From Zhengitettix transpicula (Eukaryota > Arthropoda > Insecta > Orthoptera > Tetrigidae): DNA of 64,000 bases. A program made the translations under genes and the position numbers. Each line of letters starts with the position of its first letter. Position 1 is the first letter of the stretch. The DNA is taken from the NCBI GenBank assembly GCA_037074705.1, contig CM073595.1, positions 48,851,639 to 48,915,638 on the forward strand, read 5' to 3'. Below are positions 25,230 to 37,739 of the stretch, in pieces. The notes below the pieces were generated by a model. It saw only the letters and a list, made by a program, of their open reading frames with translations, did no database searches and was not told where the DNA came from.

Positions 25230-27535
25230 ACCTAAGATTTACTGCGGAAATTGCCTCAATTTGGCCGAAACTTTGATATACTTGAAAACTTAATAAGGGT
25301 TTAATGAAGAAGAATTTATAACATATATTTTATCGATTGCTCGTAAAAGTAATCTTACGTAGACGTAATGCCTTCTCGGAAGAAATTTTTAGATGAAGAG
25401 CCGCTTTCTCTCAGATTCCCAGTAACTTTTACCTACTTATACCGACAAGGGCTTAAGAGGCGAAGAAATTGAAAGGGAATACATAAGAAAGAAGACTCTC
25501 ATGATGCGGTGGAATATTCAACAGTGCACTTTTATCATATTTGTAATTCTGTATTTATAAAATAACATTAATTTAACCCAATAAAAAATTGGAATTATTT
25601 TAAACACTTTTTAGTATACTTGTAGTATATTACCACAAGAATGGGGTTAAAATTTCGGACAGTAATGTTTGATTGTTCGAATATAACTGTAAAATTTAAT
25701 AATGAATTGTTATACAAAAACATTTTTCACGCATATTAGTATTTTAATTTAACGTAGCAAATAATTTTTAAAGTACTGAATATATCTGTATTCACCTGAA
25801 AATTATATTTTCAAAATAATCGAGTTATGTTTCGCTTAAAAACCCAAAATTTTAATTTATATTTATCTTTATCATGGCCCATTTCATGTAATTTTTAGAA
25901 ATCGCGTAAATTTTATAATTTTCTGAAAAATAATAAAACAATTATCCTTTAAATAGTTAATTACACCTAAATTAATTTTTCAAAAGGTTTAAAAAGTACT
26001 TTTATATAACTTTAAAATAAACTAATATTTTCCTTTGTGGCGGCTAAAGATGTAGTTAAGATTCAACAACAATATTTTTTAAAATTTTGAGGCTTTCGTG
26101 TGTAAGTGCCTCTATGATGATTTCTTTGCTGTTTTTAAGGCTAAAAATAAATTAAAACCAACGAGACACCAGTCAAAAGTATTTTAAAATTGAACACATT
26201 GTAGAAATAAAGAATATCAAGAGAGCAGAAAATGTTCACACACAAATATGTCAGTTCTGACTTATATACAAGTGAATTTTAAATTTGCTGAAAAGTATGA
26301 AAAGGGACAGGACTATGTTTGGAAAATTAAAAGCCAATAAGTTTAACTCTGATCATATTTATAATAAAAATTGAGTAATTCCTCAGTATTTCTGAGGAAT
26401 TCGATACTCAATGTGGTTTAAGTGTTTTTAGTGTTATCTATGAAAAAAAAAATGCTGATAAATAATATTTTATATTACACCATTTTTAGAAGTGACCACT
26501 AAATTACATGAAGCAATACAAATTAGAAATAGTTTAAAAATCTGATGGCAATAAAATTAAGTTTTGGAGAAAATAAATATTCTACTGACAACTTATTTTA
26601 AAAAAATTGAAAGCAATACGTTTGATGTTATTTCTGATGAAATAAAATTAATTAAAGACTAAAAGCATTGTTTCCTTTGATTTTGTAAATATATCTACCA
26701 GTGTTTCATATTCGAATCCAAACAGTTGACCTCCTCCCCTTTTTTCACCACTATATTCCTCGAAAATCATAAATCGTATTAACCACACAACACGAGAAAG
26801 CTCTAAATTAATTAATTAATAATTATTTAGTGTAACGAAAATAGCTTAGGGTATTTTTAAATCCTAATAAACGCGAACTTCAGTGTAATTCCCTATAAGC
26901 CGTTTCTTAAAATATTAATTTAGCCTACTTTCTAATGGAAGTCGTTAAAAGGTAATCTACAGTTAAATTTTTTTTACTAATTGGTGTCTATGTTTTCGTA
27001 TATATTTTCTTTATTTACGCTGTTTATTTATTAAATTGTGGCTGGGTATTGATCAATGTAATTAATAAATCTACGTGAAAAAAATGTGCGGGTAAAATAG
27101 AGAGAAGGGAACTGTGCTTGGTAGGTTGCAATGACCTTTTCAGCAATCTTCAAAAGAAAATGTACGTCTCATACGTTGAAATATAACAATGAATGGTTTC
27201 TTTAAAAAAAAATTAAAATTTGTAGATTAATATAATAAATAATGTGGTATTGAATTAATATAAAATCCAGCCACTGTATTAATTTTCGAACTATGAATTT
27301 ATTATTAACATCAGCTGAAATTCATATTTTTAAAATATCATTACATTGTTTTAAAGTAATGCAGTGCAACGTTTTTGAAATATCATTTTTATGACGATAT
27401 AAATTTTTTTGCATTGAATTTTTTAAAATTATTTTAAGATATTTAAATAATGTAAATAATTTATTCTATATACGGTGAAAATTCTATGATTTTTTAGTAT
27501 TTTTCTTGAAATTAGAGTGTTAGGGTGGGGAATGC
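25230..27535. other. AT-rich stretch without recognisable gene
   Basis: A modestly GC-richer patch at 25345-25520 has an ATG at 25369 opening a frame of about 35 codons that reads smoothly (M-P-S-R-K-K-F-L-D-E-E-P...), but it is too short to call and has no recognised family. The hairpin at 26370-26412 is the other local structure. The rest is AT-rich filler. Confidence 0.45.
26370..26412. repeat. Hairpin with 17-19 base arms
   Basis: ATTGAGTA-ATTCCTCAG at 26370-26386 is followed by a 5-base loop and CTGAGGAAT-TCGATACTCAAT. The pairing is near perfect with a small bulge. It is not followed by a T run and could be a recombination scar, a small regulatory hairpin or chance. Confidence 0.5.
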
Positions 27536-27539
27536 TGGG

Positions 27540-27835
27540 TAATGTAGAATTTTGCGTTGACAGCGTTGAAGTTTGTAACGGTCAAAATTGACGGTCGGAA
27601 TTTTGTCGTGTTGCGACTGCCAAGTGGCCATGCATCTGAGAAACTAAAATCATCAGTCATTGCAGGCAGCAACACCACGCCCTGGCCGCCATGCTGCAGT
27701 CCCTCCCACCAGGGGTCCGCGGTTCGACTCCAGGCTACGCCCAGGCCGCCATCCCTCTCTATATATAAACACGCTACCCTCATCGATTTACGCAAATTAA
27801 ATCCACATACATGTAAATAAACAAAAGTTCAGCAT
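27540..27835 (+). mobile_element. GC-rich SINE-like element
   Basis: A sharply bounded GC-rich block in AT-rich DNA. It contains a B-box sequence GGTTCGACTCC at about 27721-27731 within GTCCGC...AGGCTACGCC, and a 3' part with CTCTCTATATATAAAC grading into an AT-rich tail. An A box is less clear; candidates lie in the stretch 27680-27700. This layout is that of a tRNA-derived SINE with a 5' extension. Open frames on both strands (27520-27795 minus, 27557-27820 plus) result from the GC content. The 5' boundary is uncertain: the part before about 27,650 may be unrelated. Confidence 0.5.
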
Positions 27836-27839
27836 TGTT

Positions 27840-30800
27840 GGTGGTTTTGGTAGCTTGACGTCAGGAAATGTATAGCATATAGCAATAAAACAAAATTGGT
27901 CGGGAACCTGACTATTGAACTGGTTGGGAATTTGGCGATTGGTAGAGTAAATCCGGCGCAACGCAAACTGTACACGTAAATCAAATAACGTCTATAATGA
28001 AGAATGGCTACTGTCCAATGGTAAAAAATCAGGTGACCAATTGGAATTTCAAGCAGTGTCTACTTGATTTAAATTAGTTTATCTATGGGCGCCAACTTTA
28101 TTCAAATATTTTAAATTTCTTTTTTCACGTAATCGTTCTATTTTATTTACTCCTACGTATTTAATAAATTTTAAAAAACTTTTAACGTAGTTTCAAATTT
28201 TGTCATTGATAAAAAATTGTCGCTACTTTCACTTGAAGGTCTTCACACTTTCACTTTAATTGTAATTTGTATTAGAAACTTAGCTCAAGAAAAACATAAT
28301 CGTGGGACGTATTTTAATATATCACAACAGAAACTTTACACACGTTTCACTCAAAAATAATAATAATAAAGAATACCGTAACGCGAGATCTCTCTTTTAC
28401 AATAACATCGTACGATTACTGCAAATTCAAGCAAGTCTCCGACTTGGTTTACCTTAATTTTTCCTTTAAACGGCAAAAATTTTTATAATTAAAATTTTTT
28501 TTTCACATGATTCAGTTATTTTAAATTATTATCTTTCCAGCTTATTCTTTTAAAAAATTTTGAGACTGAACTAAAGTCATTGCATTCTTAGGGTAGTTTC
28601 ACACCTTTTATAATTTTTTAGATCAATTTAAAAATTTCTTCTTTTCTTTACAGAAAATTAAAATCAATCAATTTTCTTATAAAAAATTTTTTATTATATC
28701 TTTGGATATAAATAGATAAAATTTATTAAAACTGAACTCGTAAATAAAATAATTTTTGTAACTAAACACCGTTTCACGATGATAAATATTAATATTTTCA
28801 GTTAAATGCAATAAAATCATTTGGATCAAGATAATACTGTAATTTTACTTAAAGTACCTAATTTTTAATAGAAAAATAATTTAAGGCATTTTAAAGTTCA
28901 GTTTTTTCAATTGTTTAATATTTTATTTTTTAAAATTTCTCATATGTTACTGATTAATTACTTAAACATTTAAAATTATCTTCAAATAAATCCACGTTAT
29001 TTTCCAATATAAATTAATCACAGATAATATATATGTCCCCAGAAATCTTTTTAAAAGTCATTCGTAATATATACCTAAATTTTAATCCAAATATACGCGT
29101 AAGTCAATTAATTTTTATAGTCTGTAATTATAATAACCACTGTAAATATCCATGATACTGTATACCATTATAGTTACAATACATTATTAATTAACTATTT
29201 TGGAAATTATTATTATAGTGGGAACCGTGACTACATAAATTAAATCTGTTGAAATATTAGAAATGATTTTAAAATTATATTTCATATTAATTTCACGGAG
29301 CAACTCGAGTAATTAAATGAATTTAGTAGGTATCAATATTCAAATTATTAATTAAAAATTACTTGAAATTATTAAACACTTACGTCCTAATACCAGGCTA
29401 TAAATCGTTTTTTTAATTGTTTAACGAAATGTGTCTTAATAACAAAGAATACTATTTGATAAAATTCGTTATCAGATTAAATAAATTTTTATCAAAGGTA
29501 AAAGCTTCATGTACGTGTTTTAAAAATATTTGGATTGAGTTCTTTTGTGTGTTTTCCTCGCACATTAAAAAAAAATTTAAAAGGGAGATGGAGAATGGAA
29601 ACTGCATTTTGTACCATCAGGAATGGAGAGATAAAACAAACTACAGTATGAAATTAGAAATATGCGTACTGCTACACATATATCTAATTCTATATAAGAA
29701 TATCTCCTAAACATGTCACTTGTTTCGTTAACCAGGTCAGAAAACTTGAAAACTTAAAGTGATTGATGAATTATTAAGGTTCAGCGTCCTTTATAATTTG
29801 AGCATTATTTAATTACAACATAAGTGATTGAAGCTTATTGATACGAATCTTAAGCTTACAATTCCGTAGTGAGGAAACTATAACGGTTTTATAAAATGAT
29901 TTGTATCTAATAACATATACTAGTTAATTTATTCTTTAGTATAATTTAATATTTGTCAGCCAGATATTACAAACATGGTGATTAAGTGTTTTACGTCTTG
30001 TGTATTTCAATATTATTACAGCAATCTCTATCTTCATTGAGTATGTACCTTTCCAAGTGTTACAACAATGACATCTGAATATCGGTTGTGGGAATTACTC
30101 TTTCTGGACTCGAGCACTCTTGTTCCTGAACGAAGTTTACTTTATTAGTAGCCGACTGCGCGATAAAGTAGACGAAAACTCTGCGTGGCCAATTAGATTT
30201 TGCTGACAAATCTCATATTTTAATTGCACCTTAATAACTTGAGCAGAAACGTCACCTCATATTTGAGAAGCATATAAGCTTCTAATGGAATCCAAACTTA
30301 ATTTCTGATTCCAGATTGCTTCATTAGCAAAAACGTCGGCGATCAGATGCTCAATAATACGACGCGCCAAGTGCGTTAGCAACACGTCGACGACGACGAC
30401 GACACTTTCTTATGAGAAACATGTCAACCTATTCTTAAAACAGTCTATAATAATTATTGAAATTCTATTATTAATTATGTATTTAAATAACTAATCACCT
30501 GAATATTTATTATGATTTATGGAAGTCAGACATCAAAAGATATACAGTTTTACGGGCACTGATATTAAATAATTATATTATTAATCATTTAGTCTAACTG
30601 TTTGATATTTACCAAAACTTGTAATTATTTACAGAAGTCTTGAAAACATTCAGATTAAAATTTATGTAAAAAATTTTGGTTGTAGCTTAATATATATATA
30701 ATTGATATCACTCGATAGATGTAATTTATTATATATTTTAATTAATATCATAAATCCACACTAAAAAATTTGAAGATATTTTATAACTAAAACTTATATA

Positions 30801-31810
30801 GGAAGTAAGAGAAGCGATTTAAAAAAATAATCGAATGGTACAACTAAAAAGTTCTCAAATTTTCTGAAAGAAAAACTGTTGATAAAGCTTCAACTTAAAA
30901 ATTGCACATTTCCCCCTGGTACTACTAATTTAAAGAAATTGTGAATACGATATTTTCGAAAATAAATTGGATTCAACACAATCTCTTCTCTGATAACTGT
31001 AACTATAAATTATATAAATTCGTTCCTAACTGAAAATAAACTAACGTAAATGAATTAGGCACAGATCCTATTAAATTTAGATAATTTAAAACAAAACAGC
31101 GCAACTGCTTGAGAATATTTTTCACCCTAGAATGAGATTGAAATTTTTCTAATAATTTTCTGTGAAAATTAAACTAATTTAAGCCAGACAAAAAATAACA
31201 TCCCATACGAGAGGCAAATTTAATTTATTTTAAAAAAATTATATCATGTTGCAGTGTCTATTCAGAACATTCAAAACCTTATATGAATTTTATTTCTTTG
31301 TAAAACTTTATGAATTGGGCAATAAGTTGCTGAGACAAATGTCATAATAATGGGAATTAAAAAAATAAATTATTTGTCGCCTGAATAAAAATAATAAAAT
31401 GCGATTAAAATTGAAGAAACCCAAACTTACTTGGATTAGAGAAACGATAAGTCGCAATTAATTTTCGGTTCTTACAGATTTACTGGAATTAAATTTAAAT
31501 TCTGTTCCGTTATTAATATTTAAAAATCTATATGCTTCAATTAAACTTTCTGTTGAGTGAAGAATTTTAAAAATACTGTGTCCGATTTTTTATAATAATC
31601 GATAAAGAAAATAATTATTTCAAAATCGGTTAATAACCTAATTCCGTAGCTGTTATATGATATTGGTACCAATTAATTAATGGTGAAGAGGTGACTGGTC
31701 AAAGTCAGATTAAGAAAAATTCAGTAGTTAGTGACTGCGTTTATATTAATTTTTTCCCAAAAATCTTATACGGGCTAGGATCTATCTAAATAATACCTAC
31801 AATAAGGTAG
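27840..31810. other. Very AT-rich stretch without recognisable gene
   Basis: 28.0-29.4 kb is among the most AT-rich parts of the window. The 97-codon frame 29417-29710 has no known motif. A GAC trinucleotide run lies at 30385-30403 in a small GC-richer patch (30,330-30,410). Confidence 0.5.
30385..30403. repeat. GAC trinucleotide microsatellite
   Basis: About six CGA/GAC units in tandem. Confidence 0.6.
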
Positions 31811-31813
31811 CTG

Positions 31814-31836
31814 TATATATATATATATATATATAT
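31814..31836. repeat. TA dinucleotide microsatellite
   Basis: Uninterrupted TA repeat of about 11 units. Confidence 0.85.
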
Positions 31837-31839
31837 GGA

Positions 31840-34800
31840 GTGGGAGGATACCTGTACTTTTTAAATTGCCTTTGTAAGATGATCTTGCAGATTATTCTAC
31901 TGATTCAATTTTGAATATATAAAATATTATCTCATACTATTTACTTAAAATACGTAAATGTAGCTAATTTTAAATGTTTTCTTTCCATCTAAGTAATAAA
32001 CGCATCATATTTCTGTCATTTTCAAATTTATTTGTTAATTCTATAGACAGTTGTAATATTCCTGACCATTAGCTATCATGGTCGCCTTATAAGTTAAAAA
32101 AATCATTTATTGGAGAATGCTAGAGAAATTTGTTGCGTTCTTGAACTATTTATTGTACGGATGAGTGAACATGGAAGCAGCTACAATATCAAGATGTAAC
32201 TCTATCGTATTTAATTTCGTAAATGAAATGCTTCAGTAAGAAATACTAGAAAAAGATTAATTATCCATCAGAAAACGAGTAGTGAGCTCAATTTTCGAGA
32301 TTAGGATTCCCTGAATTTTCACAACTGAAATTACAGATTTATTTAGTGACTTTTCATTTCGCTTCTAAAATTTAGTTATACCACAGAAAGGAGTTTTGTT
32401 TAACGATACAATTGGAGTCCTCTAGAAGAATATATCCTGAATATTTATGATAAAATACAATGCTCCAAAACATTATTATGGTTATGCGTTATAAAATTAC
32501 AAATACATTACTACTTAGTTCAATTTAATAGTAATTTGAAATCAATCTTACACATAACCTTATTAATTCATTTTGAAACACATTATCAGGGCTCCTTATT
32601 TGGTATTTCGTAGAACTTAATGTCTTGTGCAATTAAAAATTTAATATGTAAAAATTTTCGGTTTTGATATGACACTATTTATATGAAAACATTTTAATAC
32701 AGTAACTAACCACTTTTGACTTACCTCCAGTGATTCACTTAATTTACCCTTAGACTATTATAATAAATAAAATGCATAAGGACAAATAATACATCATTTT
32801 TAACGTAGAAAATTGTAATAAATCTGCTAGTGTTTGATTTATCGTTTCATGAAATTATTTAAGCGAATTACTGCCCATAACTAAAGAAAATAAGTTTTGG
32901 TATCAAAAATACATAATCAGCATCTGATATTGTAAAACTTTTGAATTTTAGTTGTGGTTTGTTCATATCTCATAAAGAACTCATATATAAAGACGAAACC
33001 AAATAGCTGTGTTATAATAAAGATTAAGTAGTTACGGACAATCTTATTAATAATGAATATATTTTTCTTTCTTTCTTTCGGAATAATAATACCTCGATAT
33101 AGAATATTTATAAATTTTTAGTGCCATCAATATTCAGAATTTAGGAGCTAAAATGTCCTTTGGATGAAAAAAGAAATTCGACGACTAACAAAAGAATGTA
33201 ATCATAAAATAAAATTGAAGTATTTATTTAATTATTGTTTCGGATTTTTGGGCAGGTATTAAAGGGTCATTAGACATTAAGTCAGCATAAATATATGAAA
33301 ATCACTTGTATTACTTAAGATTAAACTTGATTTACTATTGCCAATTATTTATTTTCTTCATTTGCAATTAAAATTAACAATGTGAAAAATTATTCTTGTT
33401 CAGGAACACAAAATTCCAATAGAAAATACAAGTTTTGTACTAAGTAAACTCGACTTGTATATGCGAATGTGGAATTATCTTAGGATTAACACGTATTTAA
33501 GGTTAAAAACAAAGTCTGGAAATGATTTTGACTCAATTATTTTATTAACTCCAACCTAATAAATTAAATAATTTCTTCGTGATATAAAAACAATTCCTTT
33601 TTCTGAGTTGACATTAAATAACGTAAATTGCTCTTTTTTTTAAAAAAAAATAACGGTTGTAGTTGTGTTCATTTTATTGGGGTTTTAATTTTAGTTCGTG
33701 TCCGCTCAACATAAATAAAAGATATGTTTCAGATAATCAGTAAAACTATCTGTTTTTTATTGTTATTAAATTCTGACTTATCAGTGAATATTAAAATTTC
33801 GTGTAATTAAGAACTGTAAATTTATGAATTGTATCTTTGTTTAAACTATTTTTTTTAGGTATTTTTAAGCTATATTTAGCTTTTTTCGCTTTCCCCCTCA
33901 TTCGAATATTAATATAGACATTCTAAATTAGAATTACTTTGGTTACTGATTGATGTAATGTTCAGGTGATCCGTTTCGTATTGTTAGATACGTCGTTGAA
34001 TTTTTTACGTCTTTCAATCTTCTGCATAGATGCTGTATTATACGGCTTGAGTGCAACACATTTACTAATTGGCTAATGTATGATGAGTCTGGTCTTTGAC
34101 CGAGACTGTCTGCATGATACTGCCACGGGGAAATCCTGAGTTCGTGTCTGAGACATACAGAGAATCTCCCACGTCTTGGAATTGTGCGATGGACGCTACT
34201 TGTAGCTTTGGAAATGTCATGATACATATTCAGAAAGGTAAGAGAGCCTTTTGAAAGAAGTGAAATACAGGTGTTATCCTGTACAAAATTAAAAATATCC
34301 AAGGAACTCGATTCTGTTAGTGTACGTGATTGGGAAAAGGGGAAATTTTATTTTAAAATGATTGTCGTAAATTTCCCTCGCTGCATTTTAACTGTGTCCA
34401 TGATTTTTCCTCACAATACTGCAAAGGAATAAAATAATTAGGTTGGTTAGCAATATTTCATTGCCATTTTCCTGCGCGAAAGATTACCATAAAATGGGAA
34501 CATCGTTATATTCCATGGTTGAGCTCTTTTACATCGCTGAAAATCAATGAAAAAGTATATTAATGTAACATTGTTGTCCAAAACTACATGCATTGTGGTC
34601 AACTGAGATCATGTACGATGTTGTATATTGTTTCGTGAATACAAATTAAATGAGTTCCAGAACAGAATAAAGGAGGGATTTAGTTATACATTTGCTCGTT
34701 ATGAAAAGAAACCGTGTTGTTTAGAAACCTTTTTCTATGAAATTGAGGAAAAGGGAAATATGATAGTCCTTTAAAGCAAAATTATGACAATAGTATTATT

Positions 34801-35200
34801 TGATAAGGACGTTGTGAATCTATTAACCTTTTTCCGATGTATACATCTTTGAACATATACATATATAATTATCTAAATAACTCTTACAGTTCTCAAATAC
34901 CCGGTGTCGAACACATTATATTTCCAAAGCTTGGTCGTCAACACTGAGTCCTTATTCCAAATGAATAATAGTGACATTTACTTATATAAGGAACACTAAA
35001 TATCCATCTCTGAACGTAAAGGAATATTTTATGAATTTTAGTTGCTTATTTACATATTTCCTTACAGATTTATGTTATAATATATTTTTATATATAATTT
35101 CTCATTTATTTCTTTTCCTTCCTTAGTAGTTTATTATTTAAGTTGGTTCCAATGTATGTATTTTTCATCCATTAATTTTCTCATCGATTTTTTTTCAGAT
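31840..35200. other. AT-rich stretch without recognisable gene
   Basis: The 119-codon minus-strand frame at 33943-34302 spans a slightly GC-richer patch with a weak B-box-like GAGTTCGTGTC on the + strand at 34138-34148. It has no recognised protein motif and is more likely a repeat relic than a gene. Confidence 0.4.
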
Positions 35201-35205
35201 ATTTC

Positions 35206-35625
35206 ATGTATTTTATAATTGATATATTTACTGATTTTTTTTGTAACATGAGAATCATGTATTGTTGTAAAAGTTTTTTGAGGCCACTAGAATATATATC
35301 ATGCAACAAATTAAATTGTTTGTATCTTTTGCAAGAGGATAAATATGATGAAAGTAACCGGTTAGTTTACACCACAACTAAAAATAGTGACCCTTTAACG
35401 TTAAAATTGGTTCCGATGCTGGAAGAGTTCATTTTAATTTTGGTATGCAGAAGAGAAATGTTTGCCAAAGCAAAGAAGATATCATATAGGGTGGCGCTAA
35501 TTGAGAAGGCATTTTTAAATAAGAGTAGCTTATTCGTTTTTAGTATTGAATTAGTATTCGAGGAGAGATTTCTCAAACTAAAAGTTCGGAGAACTCGATT
35601 AAATGGAAATGAAGCCCTGAGATAA
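35206..35625 (+). CDS. Longest open frame in the window, unknown, probably not a gene
   Basis: An uninterrupted frame of 139 codons starts at an ATG at 35206. I do not recognise the product. The N-terminal 35 residues are hydrophobic and aromatic, rich in Ile, Phe, Cys and Met; the C-terminal 60 are rich in Lys, Arg and Glu. No catalytic or metal-binding motif is visible, and the Cys residues (for example in the Y-C-C-K segment near residue 20) show no zinc-finger spacing. It lies about 700 bp upstream of, and on the same strand as, the decayed reverse transcriptase at 36.3 kb, so a remnant of that element's upstream region is possible, but no endonuclease motif supports this. In 64 kb of AT-rich DNA one frame of this length could arise by chance. 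Confidence 0.15.
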   Translation: MYFIIDIFTDFFCNMRIMYCCKSFLRPLEYISCNKLNCLYLLQEDKYDESNRLVYTTTKNSDPLTLKLVPMLEEFILILVCRREMFAKAKKISYRVALIEKAFLNKSSLFVFSIELVFEERFLKLKVRRTRLNGNEALR

Positions 35626-36299
35626 TTGCTCGAAACGTTTAAAATTCCGATTAATAGAATATTTTAGTTTTAATGAAAGGATAAAATGGAGAATATGGAA
35701 CTTTTAAAGTAGATTGTGTTAGAGTGGAGAAAATATGTAAAATATTTAAGGATGTAAGTAGTCGAAAGTATTGACATATTACTGAAGACATTACCATTTT
35801 ATGATAGAAATAACTTGGATAAACGTAAGTTTCACAATTACGACCCTCGATATAGATAAAGAGCGAACAAGTCGGCAACAGTATATATTATGGAAAGATA
35901 AATAAACCATTCTTTGCGGCAAACTTAAAGGCTCTGGGACAAACATTTTATTTTTAAATAGAAACAAGCTAGGAAGCAATCTTCTTTCTGCCTCACCACA
36001 AATCATAATTGAAACTTAAAATTTAGTCGGAGAGAGAGAAGTTATTTATAAGCGAAAAATGAACGGTTTACGTCAAAAACTAAGCACAGTGTTGTGCTTC
36101 GGCCCATTATTCGTCTCCTGCGTGAATCCAGTTCAGACAGGGAAAAATATAAGTGTACTTGTGTAACAGTGTGAACGAGATGCGAATTGTTAATATGGTA
36201 TATTTATAAACTTCTACTTCTACAGTCAGTAGAAAATTTAAATTATGTTTGAAAGCGAAGAAAGATTCATTTCGAGCCCTCCTATGTTGAAAATTATGA

Positions 36300-37735
36300 A
36301 TTAAATGATACAATGTATAATGGTGAAATGTTAGACTTACTTGCTATAAATAATAATTGTATAGATGGTATTTGTAGGAAAATTAAAAAATGTTGGAAGT
36401 GAAGGGATCCGAAATGCCGAACTGTTAAAAAGAAATTTGGGATGTGGTAGACTGTGAAGTGTCATCTATTTAAAATGACTCTCTTGTTAACTGTATTGTA
36501 CCTGGTTCGATGAAAGTCTCGTGAATTACACCAAGTCTTAAAGAAAGTATAATATGCTATGTCTGATTTTCGTCCAGTGAATGTCATATCTATTATTGAT
36601 AAAAATTGTGAGTCTATAATTTATGGTAAATTGATATAATATGAAAAAAAAATAATTTTTGTGTATCATTCAGGGTTTAGGCATAAGCATTCGACATAAA
36701 CTGCTGTACAACTTTTAGTCGAGTCATGGTAAAGGTAAAGGGATATTGGAAATGATACAGTGGCTTTTTTCTCAAGAGAGCTTTAGAGACTGTTTGTAAA
36801 GATAATTTCATTAAGAAAATGTTCTGGTATGGAGTGAAAGGAAGAGCTTTGGATAAAAGATTACTTAATGAATAGAAAACAGTATGTAAAAATTAATGGA
36901 GCCTGTTCTGAACTTAAATAAGTTGATTTCGGGTTGCCTCAAAGCAGTAAATTAGGGCCACTGTTCATTTTGTACATTAATGAATTGCCAAAAGTAGTGA
37001 AGGAAGTAAAAATTCATCTGTTTGTTGACGACACCCTCATTTTCTTACCTGGTAAATATTTGTAAAGAAATTGTAAATAAAATTAATGTTGAGTTTGAAC
37101 ATATTATAAATGGGTCATGTGCCAATAAGTTAAATTTGAATACTAAGAAAGCCAACGTATGTACGTAATAAATTGCAAGACTGTGATACAGTTGTAGGAA
37201 ATGAGCTTAAACATTTTAAGTACCTAGGAGTTATTATTTAATAAATATGCAGAGTATGTTGAAAAGAAATAGGTAAAAAATAGCAGTAGTCTGCAGTCCC
37301 TTAAACCTAAAGAACAGCATATATGTCAATATTAGTTACTTATATACGTTATTGTTTGTTGAATGAAAATAAATATTGTAAGATTCAGAATATGTTGAAT
37401 AAATTATAATTGTTAAATGTTAAGGACCAAATTTTGTATGATGTGTTAATTTTTATTTATAGAAAAAATAAGGGGCAGTTGCCCGAGTATTTAAATATTT
37501 TTATTAAAATAAAATTAGATGTCCATAATCATAACACCAGGCGCAGGTTTTTTTTAATTGACCATCTAAATTACTAAAAATTCTAATTATATAATGATTT
37601 TTCTGTAGCTGTAAATAATACGAATAGTTAAAATGCATTTAAAAAAATCATTGTTAGATATAAAAAATAAAGGTAGGTAAATAACTATATTGAAGCTTTA
37701 AGCTAAATTGTAAAAATAAATAATTAAAAAGATAA
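36300..37735 (+). pseudogene. Decayed non-LTR (LINE) retrotransposon, reverse-transcriptase region
   Basis: Translation in shifting frames gives the ordered blocks of a LINE reverse transcriptase: D-F-R-P-V-N-V-I-S near 36565, an S-G-F-R-H-K-H-S-T-like block near 36670, N-R-K-Q-Y-V-K-I-N-G from 36871, G-L-P-Q-S-S-K-L-G-P-L-F from 36931, the catalytic H-L-F-V-D-D-T block (Asp-Asp at 37027-37032) and K-Y-L-G-V-I-I near 37215. Downstream come a G-Q-L-P-E-Y-L segment (37472) and an H-N-H-N-T-R-R-R-F segment near 37525, typical of the C-termini of Jockey/CR1/L2-type LINEs. In-frame stops (for example 36919-36921) and frameshifts show it is dead. The usual Ala before the catalytic Asp pair is Val here. 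No endonuclease or ORF1 is recognisable upstream, so the copy is 5'-truncated or its 5' half is eroded. Clade assignment is tentative. Confidence 0.85.
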
Positions 37736-37739
37736 ATAC

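Noticed and set aside
27520..27820. Two opposed frames of 91 and 87 codons
   Set aside because: They cover the GC-rich SINE-like element with its pol III B box; not protein genes.
33943..34302. 119-codon minus-strand frame
   Set aside because: No family motif; overlaps a weak B-box-like patch at 34138-34148 that suggests an eroded repeat.
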